Shown: positions 1 to 6,098 of the stretch, piece after piece | Layout of the letters: each line of letters starts with the position of its first letter | Numbering within the stretch: position 1 is the stretch's first letter | Source: Gammaproteobacteria bacterium | GTDB lineage: Bacteria; Pseudomonadota; Gammaproteobacteria; Steroidobacterales; Steroidobacteraceae | DNA: 36,655 nucleotides | Direction: 5' to 3' | NCBI GenBank assembly: GCA_025350055.1 | Contig: JANXYK010000073.1 | Coordinates: forward strand, 1 to 36,655 | Translations under genes and position numbers: made by a program | The notes under the pieces: model-generated | What the model was told of the DNA's origin: nothing | Database searches by the model: none | Seen by the model: only the letters and a program-made list of their open reading frames with translations

Positions 1-458
1 CAGACCCCGCGGGCGATCAGCGTGGATTCTATCGTCTTGACGGCCTCAATCGCAGCCGGCTTTGGCACTCTTGAGATCGTCATGGCCTGGTCGGGGTGCT
101 TGCCCAGGTAGTAGGCGATGTCGGCCGCGTAGTAGCTCTGCGAAATCAACTCCAGCACCTGCGTCGACATCGGTGTCTGGCCCTGCGTCACGACCTGGTC
201 GAAATCCTTGTAGTGCCACTTGCGCAGCTTCACTGCCGCCATGAATTTGTCGATCAGCCCCTGGTGCTCGAGGTCGGCGCGGCGCTTGTCTTCCAGTTGC
301 CGCATTTCACGCAGGATTTCCTGCTGCCGATCGCTGCCATTGGGATTCACGCTGCCATCGGCCACCGGTGAAGCCTGAACCGGCATGGCGGCTGCGCCTG
401 CCACGACAATGCCTGTGGCGATGGCAAGACCAACCCTGAAGCGGCTGTAGTGTTTCAT
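1..458 (-). CDS. Secreted hypothetical protein, C-terminus cut by window edge
   Basis: The reading frame is open from an ATG at 458 down to the left edge of the window, giving at least 152 residues, so the C-terminus is missing. It begins MKHYSRFRVGLAIATGIVVA, a basic start followed by a hydrophobic segment and a likely cleavage after PVQA, so export to the periplasm is expected. After a charged stretch (RQQEILREMRQLEDKRRADL) comes a segment rich in Tyr (SYYAADIAYYLGKHPDQA). I do not recognise the family with confidence and propose no activity. It starts 24 bases downstream of the SPOR gene stop on the same strand and may be the last member of that operon. Confidence 0.6.
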   Translation of the reverse strand, partial: MKHYSRFRVGLAIATGIVVAGAAAMPVQASPVADGSVNPNGSDRQQEILREMRQLEDKRRADLEHQGLIDKFMAAVKLRKWHYKDFDQVVTQGQTPMSTQVLELISQSYYAADIAYYLGKHPDQAMTISRVPKPAAIEAVKTIESTLIARGV

Positions 459-482
459 TGCGATCCCTCGCGTTTCCTGATT

Positions 483-1100
483 TCAGGGGCAGGAGCCCCA
501 CTGGGGCACGCTGCCGAGATTGAGTCCGGTCACCAGCGCGGCAACTGCCGGCAATGGTACGTCTGCGGGCAGGTTCACATCGAGCCAGAACTGTTCCACG
601 CTGTGACTGCGCGGCTCGATCACCGGTTCGAAGCCCGCGGCGCGCACGGCTGCCGCGCGCTTGTCGGCGCCCGCCTGTTCGTTGAACAGGCCCACCGACA
701 CCTGGCCGCTGTCGGCCAGCGCCGCAGCGTCGCGCAGACCCGCACTGCTCAGGCGCTGCAGTGCACGCGCGCGTGACTGTGCATCGTTCAGCTTGTCGAT
801 GTAGACCCAGTAGCCCTCGGTCTGCACCGCGGTGGCCTGGCGCTCGCGTGCCTGGAGATTCCGCGCCTGCAGTGTCACGCGCAGCGCGGTGGCATCGACC
901 GCGGCGGCGAGCGGCCCGAGCGAGGCGCAACGCGCGCCAGTACCGGAAGCGGCGCCGGTGCCAGCTGCCGCCGTGTTCGCGGCGGTCGCGGCCAGCAAGG
1001 GTGTAGACCGGTGCGCACCAGGGCGCACCACATCGATCCAGTGCGCCCAGCTGAAGAACAGCACATTGGTGAGCAGCAGTGCGTAGAGGAGCGCGCGCAT
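483..1100 (-). CDS. SPOR-domain membrane protein
   Basis: This 205-residue protein has an N-terminal hydrophobic anchor (residues 1-20, MRALLYALLLTNVLFFSWAH), an Ala-rich linker, and a C-terminal region at about 95-175 with the SPOR pattern: a first strand GYWVYIDKL, an Ala/Arg helix (ALQRLSSAGLRDAAAL), then VSVGLFNEQAGADKRAAAVRAAG. SPOR domains bind denuded glycan strands of septal peptidoglycan, so a role in the envelope or at the division site is inferred. A SPOR protein directly after coaX is a common arrangement in gammaproteobacteria. It starts 9 bases after the coaX stop, so the two are probably cotranscribed. The last 30 residues show nothing recognisable. Confidence 0.75.
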   Translation of the reverse strand: MRALLYALLLTNVLFFSWAHWIDVVRPGAHRSTPLLAATAANTAAAGTGAASGTGARCASLGPLAAAVDATALRVTLQARNLQARERQATAVQTEGYWVYIDKLNDAQSRARALQRLSSAGLRDAAALADSGQVSVGLFNEQAGADKRAAAVRAAGFEPVIEPRSHSVEQFWLDVNLPADVPLPAVAALVTGLNLGSVPQWGSCP

Positions 1101-1109
1101 GCGGGCATC

Positions 1110-1886
1110 TTAGCCGGAATGGCCGGCGGCCAATACGGCCAGTCCACACAGCACCAGATCATCCGCGCGCACGGGTTTTTTCTTAAGGCGCGGTAGCACC
1201 CGCGCAGCGCCGCCGCCCGCCAGCAGCAGTCGCGGCCTGCGACCGAGCAAGCTTGCGGCCTCGCTCAATGCACGCTCGATCAACGCAGCAGCAGCAAGCT
1301 CGCTCCCGGCCTGCAATCCGGCGCGCGTGCTGCGCGCGAACACCAGGCCGGCAGCCGCTGCCGGCGCGCGCTGCTGCGCGCCAGCGCGCCGGCGGATGCC
1401 GGCCGTGTAGCGCAGCAGCGCATCAACCATCAGTGCCGGCCCCGGCACCAGCAGGCCGCCGCGGTGGCGCCCCTGTTCATCCAGCAGATCGATCGTCATG
1501 GCGGTGCCAATGTCGACGATGCACAGCGCGCGCGCTGGCAGCAATGCGCGCGCACCGATCATGGCGAGCCAACGGTCGGCGCCGAGCCGCCAGGTATCGG
1601 CGTAGCCGTTGCGCACGCCGGCCGCACGCCGCGCGCTGCGGATGAACAGCGGCCGCGGCAGTTGCGCCGCGCGCGCCGCTGCGCGCAAAGCGCGCTCCAG
1701 CGGCAGGCCCGCGACACTGCACACCAGGATGCGCGTGGCACCCGCACCATCGCGCAGCACACCCCGCGCGGCGCGTGCCGCGGAGGCCGCTTTCCAGGGC
1801 AGCGCCTGCACCCGACCCGCGCGCGCGCCCTGCAGTACGCGCCACTTGAGTCGGGTGTTGCCCGCGTCGACAAGCAACTGTTTCAT
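1110..1886 (-). CDS. coaX: Type III pantothenate kinase
   Basis: CoaX phosphorylates pantothenate, the first committed step of coenzyme A synthesis, in the cytoplasm. The 258-residue protein has the ASKHA-fold phosphate-1 motif at residues 6-12 (VDAGNTR), a GADRW motif near residue 103, and a second acidic motif VDIGTAMTIDLL near residue 124 followed by GGLLVPGP. The C-terminal part contains LLLAGGGAARVLPRL, the adenosine-side glycine motif. Length fits the family (about 240-260). Its ATG overlaps the birA stop in an ATGA (1883-1886), which suggests translational coupling. CoA supply links loosely to the PHA genes nearby, since PHA monomers are CoA thioesters, but that link is only contextual. 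Confidence 0.95.
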   Translation of the reverse strand: MKQLLVDAGNTRLKWRVLQGARAGRVQALPWKAASAARAARGVLRDGAGATRILVCSVAGLPLERALRAAARAAQLPRPLFIRSARRAAGVRNGYADTWRLGADRWLAMIGARALLPARALCIVDIGTAMTIDLLDEQGRHRGGLLVPGPALMVDALLRYTAGIRRRAGAQQRAPAAAAGLVFARSTRAGLQAGSELAAAALIERALSEAASLLGRRPRLLLAGGGAARVLPRLKKKPVRADDLVLCGLAVLAAGHSG

Positions 1887-2881
1887 TTCTGTGCCCGTAC
1901 CGAGACTTCAGCGGTTGTGAATCGCTGCAGGCCGGTGACGCCCTGCACGCACAGCGCGCCTTCGGCGTCGATGCCACGCGCGTGACCGACCACGCGACCG
2001 CCGGGCGTATCGACATTGACCACGAGGCCGGCGAGCGCATCGGCGGCGCGCCACTCGGCGGCAAAGGCCGCGAGGCCGCGATCCGTGAACTGCAGCAGTC
2101 CGCGCACCAGCTCGCGGGTCAGCGCTGCCGCCAGCTGATTGCGATCGATGGGGTGCAGACCCAGTGTCGCAAGATCCACCGGCGTGGTGCCCGATTTCAG
2201 CACCCGGCGGCTGAGGCCGGCGCCCAGCTCGCAGTTGATGCCGATGCCGATCACCACAAACGCCGGGCCCGCACTCTCGGCCTGTAGTTCGATCAGGATG
2301 CCGCCGAGCTTGCGCCCTTGCGCATAGAGATCGTTGGGCCATTTGAGTTGCACGGGCGCACTGGTAAACGACGCCAGCGCGCGCAGCACGCACACGCCTA
2401 CCGCCAGGCTCAGCGAGGGCGCTTCGCGCGGCAACGTGGCGAAGCTCCAGCCCAATGACAGGCACAGCGCGCCGCCGGGCGGTGCGAACCAAGGCCGGGC
2501 GCGGCGTCCGCGGCCGGCACTCTGGTGTTCAGCCAGTTGCAGGTCGAATTCGCCGCTGGGCGGCGCGCCGCGCGCCAGCAGGCTGTCGTTGGTGGATTCC
2601 AGCGACCAGGCCACATCCAGATGGCGGCGCCGCGCGCGCACCTCAGCCGTGAGCTGCGCCTCGATCGGCGCGACCGCGAGCGGCAGGAATGGCGCAGCCA
2701 GCTGATAGCCGCGATGCGGCGTGGCGCTGATCGTGACGCCCATGTCACGCAAGGCACCGACTGCTTTCCACACGGCGCTGCGGCTCACGCGGGCACGTGC
2801 CGCCAGCTGCTGGCCCGAGTGCACGCCACCATCGGCCAGTGCGCCCAAAACACGCTGTACTAGTGGCGCAACGCGGCTCAA
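1883..2881 (-). CDS. birA: Bifunctional biotin-protein ligase / biotin operon repressor BirA
   Basis: BirA makes biotinyl-AMP, transfers biotin to acyl-CoA carboxylase subunits and, in forms with an N-terminal helix-turn-helix, represses biotin synthesis genes. The N-terminus carries the winged HTH (SGQQLAARARVSRSAVWKAV, then RGYQL). The catalytic part has the glycine-rich biotinyl-AMP loop (GRGRRARPWFAPPGGALCLS) and KWPNDLY...GRKLGGILIE. I chose the TTG at 2881 (332 residues, close to E. coli BirA at 321) because GGAG lies 8 bases upstream and the codon overlaps the upstream stop (TTGA). A GTG at 2890 is an alternative. The frame stays open upstream to 3052, but that part overlaps the CtlX-like gene and does not look like BirA. 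Confidence 0.93.
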   Translation of the reverse strand: MSRVAPLVQRVLGALADGGVHSGQQLAARARVSRSAVWKAVGALRDMGVTISATPHRGYQLAAPFLPLAVAPIEAQLTAEVRARRRHLDVAWSLESTNDSLLARGAPPSGEFDLQLAEHQSAGRGRRARPWFAPPGGALCLSLGWSFATLPREAPSLSLAVGVCVLRALASFTSAPVQLKWPNDLYAQGRKLGGILIELQAESAGPAFVVIGIGINCELGAGLSRRVLKSGTTPVDLATLGLHPIDRNQLAAALTRELVRGLLQFTDRGLAAFAAEWRAADALAGLVVNVDTPGGRVVGHARGIDAEGALCVQGVTGLQRFTTAEVSVRAQK

Positions 2882-3852
2882 GGCTCGCACTCCGGCACTT
2901 CCGCCAGCATGCAGCGCACGCTGCCCCCGCCGATGTTCTCGATCGTGGGCACCGGCACGCACAGCACGGTATCGACCGAGCCTTCGAGCTGCCGCAGCGT
3001 GCCCGCACCCAGCGCGGCACGCGCACTCGACGACATCACCAGCAACGAGCAATCGCCGAGCGCTTCATCCCAGCTCGCCAGCTCGAGCAGATTGCCTGCG
3101 AAAGCCGCGACCGCGGCGCGATCGATCTCGATCAGCTCGCGTCCACCCGCGCGCAGGCGTGCGCAAACGCGTGTGCGATCGGACGGCGGCAAGGCTTCGC
3201 TGCAAAGCACCGCGGCGCGGGTGCCGATCCACAGCATCACGTTGGTGTGGTAGTAGGCCAGGCCCTGCGCATCGATGGCATCGAACACCACCGGCTCGTA
3301 GTCCAGCGCTCGCGCCCACTCGCGCACCAGCGCTTCATCGGTGCGCGCCGAGCGACAGGCATAGGCCAGCCTGCCGACATGATCGAGCACCAGGCTGCCA
3401 GTGCCTTCCAGAAAGCGCCCGGCGTTCTCGTGCGCTGTCAGGTCGAGTCGCCGGCGCGGCCTGAATGCCAGTGTCTCGCACAGCTGGTCGATGAGCTCTG
3501 CGCGTCGCTCGGCGCGCCGGCTCGGCGCCAGCATCGGATAGAGCACCAGCGTGCCGTCGCTGTGCAGGCTGATCCAGTTGTTCGGGAATACCGCATCGGG
3601 CCGGCGTGGTGGCGAGGCGTCTTCGGCCAGCAGCACCTGCACGCCTTCGCTGCGCAGGGCTTGGCAGAGCGCCGCGGTCTCGGCGCGCGCGCGCGCGATC
3701 ACTGCGCTCGCGCCATCCGCGCTCGGGTGTTGCAGCACATTGCTGGCCGCGGTCTCGGCGTTGTAGCCGAAGCAGGCCGGATTCACCATGAACACCTTGC
3801 TGGCGCACTGTCGGCGTCCATGCGCCGGCGCGGCTGTCACAGCGTCGTTCAC
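2878..3852 (-). CDS. ctlX: CtlX-like amidinohydrolase (arginine deiminase-related)
   Basis: This 324-residue protein belongs to the guanidino-group-modifying (amidinotransferase/DDAH) superfamily, closest in motif pattern to the citrulline-utilisation hydrolase CtlX. Visible motifs are the substrate-binding PDAVFPNNW (about residues 83-91), HENAGRFLEGTGSLVLDH with the Glu of the active site, YHTNVMLWIG with the catalytic His, and GGGSVRCMLAEV near the C-terminus with the nucleophilic Cys. The start is a GTG at 3852 with AAGG 6 bases upstream; an in-frame ATG at residue 22 is possible but would remove the first conserved strand. The exact substrate (citrulline, arginine or a methylated arginine) cannot be told from sequence. 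It overlaps birA by a TTGA, so it may head the birA-coaX transcript. Confidence 0.85.
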   Translation of the reverse strand: MNDAVTAAPAHGRRQCASKVFMVNPACFGYNAETAASNVLQHPSADGASAVIARARAETAALCQALRSEGVQVLLAEDASPPRRPDAVFPNNWISLHSDGTLVLYPMLAPSRRAERRAELIDQLCETLAFRPRRRLDLTAHENAGRFLEGTGSLVLDHVGRLAYACRSARTDEALVREWARALDYEPVVFDAIDAQGLAYYHTNVMLWIGTRAAVLCSEALPPSDRTRVCARLRAGGRELIEIDRAAVAAFAGNLLELASWDEALGDCSLLVMSSSARAALGAGTLRQLEGSVDTVLCVPVPTIENIGGGSVRCMLAEVPECEP

Positions 3853-3961
3853 GCCTGCCCTTCCCCCACAGCAGTATTCATGTCCAGATCATAGATGGCC
3901 GGCGGCGGTAGCGCGCAGGTATGCAGTGCGTCAGGATTTTCATGCGCTGCTCACGTTTGTA

Positions 3962-3979
3962 TTTATCACACCTGATAAA
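3962..3979. promoter_or_regulatory. Perfect palindrome upstream of phaR, candidate operator
   Basis: TTTATCA (3962-3968), CACC, TGATAAA (3973-3979) is a perfect 7-base inverted repeat in an unusually AT-rich stretch (about 3945-4035) between the divergent ctlX and phaR genes. Its size fits a site for a dimeric regulator. It does not match the FNR/CRP consensus. The regulator is unknown. Confidence 0.4.
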
Positions 3980-4003
3980 CTTAACTTAATGAATACATTA
4001 AAA

Positions 4004-4018
4004 AAATCAGTTTGATTT
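4004..4018. promoter_or_regulatory. Second short palindrome upstream of phaR
   Basis: AAATCA (4004-4009), GTT, TGATTT (4013-4018) is a perfect 6-base inverted repeat 24 bases after the first palindrome. Both contain TCA-TGA half sites, so one regulator could bind both, or this may simply reflect AT-rich composition. Confidence 0.3.
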
Positions 4019-4050
4019 ACCAATGATCAGCAAATTTGTGAGCGGCGCGT

Positions 4051-4080
4051 TTGTGCGCCGCATAGAGCCTGGGGTAGCAT
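4051..4080 (+). promoter_or_regulatory. Candidate phaR promoter with PHA-locus motif
   Basis: TTGTGC (4051-4056) and TAGCAT (4075-4080) with an 18-base spacer look like sigma-70 elements. The block GCATA-n-A-nn-CCTGGG-n-TAG-n-ATG recurs upstream of the phasin gene, and in both cases the -10-like hexamer ends exactly 50 bases before the start codon. The predicted transcript start is near 4087. In known systems PhaR represses itself and the phasin gene, so part of this block may also be a PhaR operator (inference). Confidence 0.5.
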
Positions 4081-4129
4081 GCACCGGCCTTTGTGGCACC
4101 TCATTTCGAGACTACGACCGGAAGCACAC

Positions 4130-4678
4130 ATGCCAGAGCCGCGCGTCATCCGCAAATACGCCAATCGGCGTCTCTACGACGCCACTGCCAGCCGCCACGT
4201 CACCAATGACGATATCCGCCGACTGATCGCGGGTGGAGAGCGCGTGCAGGTGGTCGATGACCGTTCGGGCGAAGACCTGACGCGCACCGTACTGCTGCAG
4301 ATCATCGCCGAGCAGGAACAGTTCGGCGCACCGGTGCTGAGCGTGCAGCTGCTCGAGGGCATCATCCGCTTCTACGGCAATCCGGTGCAGGACCTGCTCT
4401 CGCGTTACCTGGAGCAGAGCCTGGGCACCGTGATGCAGCAGCAGCGCAGCGTGCAGGAACAAATTGCCAAGGCGATGGAAGGCCCGCTGGCGCCGCTCGC
4501 GCCGCTCGCCGAACTCACGCGCCAGAACATGGAAATGTGGAACCGCATGCAGAACTCGATGCTGGCAGCACTGGCGCCGCGCAATGCGCACAAGCCCGGC
4601 TCGCCCCAAGACGATGCGGCCAACGACGCCGGCCCCGGTGCCGAGGGGCCCGCCCCCACCGAACCTCCAAAGCGCTGA
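4130..4678 (+). CDS. phaR: PHA synthesis repressor PhaR
   Basis: PhaR binds DNA and PHA granules; when granules form it leaves its operators and phasin synthesis rises. The 182-residue protein opens with the diagnostic N-terminal DNA-binding domain (RVIRKYANRRLYDATASRHV, then TNDDIRRLIAGGERVQVVDD), followed by the PHB-accumulation domain at about 63-110 (EQFGAPVLSVQLLEGIIRFY). The tail is a helical, Gln/Met-rich stretch and a Pro/Ala/Gly-rich end. I chose the ATG at 4130 because GGAAG lies 5 bases upstream and the family begins here; an upstream ATG at 4079 lies on the predicted promoter and adds unrelated residues. It is followed 11 bases later by the reductase gene. Confidence 0.93.
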   Translation: MPEPRVIRKYANRRLYDATASRHVTNDDIRRLIAGGERVQVVDDRSGEDLTRTVLLQIIAEQEQFGAPVLSVQLLEGIIRFYGNPVQDLLSRYLEQSLGTVMQQQRSVQEQIAKAMEGPLAPLAPLAELTRQNMEMWNRMQNSMLAALAPRNAHKPGSPQDDAANDAGPGAEGPAPTEPPKR

Positions 4679-4689
4679 AGGATCCGTTC

Positions 4690-5451
4690 ATGCAGTTGCA
4701 GGCCAAGACCGTGGTCATCACTGGCGCAGCCCGCGGCATCGGCCGCGCTCTTGCCGAAGAGTTCGCCGCACACGGCGCCAATCTCGCGCTGATCGACATC
4801 AACGCCGATGACATCGCCGACACGCAGCAAGCCTGCTGCGCGCGCGGCGTTACTGCACGCGCCTATGGCGCCAGCGTCAGCAACGAAGAACAGGTGATCG
4901 CGACCTTCGATCGCATCGTCAGCGATTTCGGTCGACTCGATGGCCTGATCAACAACGCCGGCATCCTGCGCGATGCGCTGCTGGTCAAGGCCAAGGATGG
5001 AGTCGTCACTGGCAAGATGAGCCTGGCGCAATGGCAGGCCGTGATCGATGTGAATCTCACCGGCGTGTTCCTGTGCGGCCGCGAAGCCGCGGAGCGCATG
5101 GTGAAGCTCGGCAATGGCGGCGTGATCATCAACATCTCGAGCATCTCGCGCGCCGGCAACGCCGGGCAGTCCAACTACACAGCGGCCAAGGCGGGCGTGG
5201 CCGCGATGGCCGTGGTGTGGGCACGCGAGCTGGCGCGCTTTGGCATCCGCGCCGCGGCGATCGCGCCCGGCTTCACGCAGACCACGATCCTGGATGCGAT
5301 GAAGCCCGAGATGCTGGAGAAGCTGCTGGCACCGGTGCCGATCGGGCGCCTGGGGTTGCCCGATGAGATCGCACATGCCGCGCGCTTCATCTTCGAGAAC
5401 GATTTCTTTGACGGGCGGGTGCTGGAACTGGACGGCGGGCTGCGGCTCTAG
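4690..5451 (+). CDS. SDR-family 3-oxoacyl-ACP / acetoacetyl-CoA reductase
   Basis: This 253-residue short-chain dehydrogenase has the cofactor motif TGAARGIG (11-18), NNAG (88-91), Asn122 in VNLTG, and the Ser-Tyr-Lys triad with S150/S151, Y163 and K167 in SNYTAAKAG. It ends with the FabG-like ELDGG. The ATG at 4690 has AAGGA 7 bases upstream and lies 11 bases after phaR, so both are probably cotranscribed. In this setting the likely role is NAD(P)H reduction of acetoacetyl-CoA to 3-hydroxybutyryl-CoA, the monomer for PHA synthases (PhaB role). FabG activity in fatty-acid synthesis is the alternative; sequence alone does not separate them. An insertion of about 8 residues (KAKDGVVTGKMS) follows NNAG. 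Confidence 0.85.
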   Translation: MQLQAKTVVITGAARGIGRALAEEFAAHGANLALIDINADDIADTQQACCARGVTARAYGASVSNEEQVIATFDRIVSDFGRLDGLINNAGILRDALLVKAKDGVVTGKMSLAQWQAVIDVNLTGVFLCGREAAERMVKLGNGGVIINISSISRAGNAGQSNYTAAKAGVAAMAVVWARELARFGIRAAAIAPGFTQTTILDAMKPEMLEKLLAPVPIGRLGLPDEIAHAARFIFENDFFDGRVLELDGGLRL

Positions 5452-5474
5452 AATTGTGCGCGCTGCGTTAGTCT

Positions 5475-5491
5475 GGCCTGTTTTTCAGGCC
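5475..5491 (+). terminator. Short hairpin after the SDR gene
   Basis: GGCCTG (5475-5480), TTTTT loop, CAGGCC (5486-5491) lies 23 bases after the reductase stop. There is no U-run after the stem, so it is at most a weak terminator separating phaR-SDR from the phasin gene, which has its own candidate promoter. Confidence 0.25.
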
Positions 5492-5581
5492 GCACACTGC
5501 AGCGGTTGAAATTGTTATTACTTCTAAATCAATAGTTTACTAGAGAATTGACCCTGCTCAACCGTCTCTGTAAGAATTATC

Positions 5582-5610
5582 TTGCAGTGCATACAAACCT
5601 GGGTTAGGAT
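5582..5610 (+). promoter_or_regulatory. Candidate phasin promoter sharing the phaR motif
   Basis: TTGCAG (5582-5587) and TAGGAT (5605-5610) are separated by 17 bases and contain GCATAC, A and CCTGGGTTAGGATG, nearly the same block as in front of phaR. The -10-like hexamer ends 50 bases before the phasin ATG, as for phaR. A further pair, TTGACC (5548-5553) and TAAGAA (5571-5576) with 17-base spacing, may be a second promoter just upstream. Confidence 0.5.
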
Positions 5611-5659
5611 GGCTTCCGTGGTAAGCAAAGCCCCCAATACATTCTTCGGAGCATTCGAC

Positions 5660-6019
5660 ATGACCGACCAGACTTTTGACCCGAACGCGCTGCTCGAGAC
5701 CTATCGCAACGCGCTCGCCCCGGCCCTTCATGCGCAGCAGGAAGGCCTCAAGGCCCTCGACCGCCTGGCCCGTTACCAGTACGCCGTTGCCGGCGACTAC
5801 CTGGAGTGGAGCCTGTCGCAGGCCCAGGCTCTGCTGGGTGCGAAGACCCCGGCCGAGATCGTTGCCAAGCAGTCCGAGTTGGGCTCGAAGATCAGCGAGC
5901 AGCTGCGTGGCCGCGTGCAGGAACTGAACACGATCGCCAGCGAAGCCCAGAGCACGCTGAGCCAGCTGTTCAACGAAGCTTCGGCCAAGGTGGCCGAGCT
6001 GACCAAGAAAGCTGCTTAA
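5660..6019 (+). CDS. Phasin family protein (PHA granule surface)
   Basis: Phasins are small amphipathic helical proteins that coat PHA granules and control their number and size. This 119-residue protein is almost wholly helical and lacks Cys: MTDQTFDPNALLETYRNALA at the start, a central ALDRLARYQYAVAGDYLEWS, and the phasin_2-type pattern of spaced Ala/Leu (QAQALLGAKTPAEIVAKQSE) ending AKVAELTKKAA. I chose the ATG at 5660 because GGAG lies 8 bases upstream; the frame is open upstream to 5582, but that segment holds the predicted promoter. It sits between the SDR and the class I synthase and ends at a strong terminator, so it can be expressed apart from phaC. Confidence 0.88.
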   Translation: MTDQTFDPNALLETYRNALAPALHAQQEGLKALDRLARYQYAVAGDYLEWSLSQAQALLGAKTPAEIVAKQSELGSKISEQLRGRVQELNTIASEAQSTLSQLFNEASAKVAELTKKAA

Positions 6020-6051
6020 ACCAAGACCCCCTTCTTGTTTGAGCGGACTCG

Positions 6052-6083
6052 ACCCCGGGGGAGCAATTTCCCGGGGTTTTTTT
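6052..6083 (+). terminator. Rho-independent terminator after the phasin gene
   Basis: ACCCCGGG (6052-6059) pairs with CCCGGGGT (6070-6077), followed by a run of T to 6083. It lies 33 bases after the phasin stop and only 15 bases before the phaC ATG. Readthrough, or a phaC promoter inside this region, would be needed to express the synthase, which probably sets a high phasin-to-synthase ratio. Confidence 0.8.
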
Positions 6084-6098
6084 AAGGATGCGCTGAGC

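Noticed and set aside
2882-3052. Extended N-terminus of BirA
   Set aside because: It overlaps the CtlX-like gene in another frame and does not resemble BirA; the TTG at 2881 or GTG at 2890 fit better.
3962-3979. FNR or CRP site upstream of phaR
   Set aside because: The arms are TTTATCA/TGATAAA, which match neither TTGAT-N4-ATCAA nor TGTGA-N6-TCACA.
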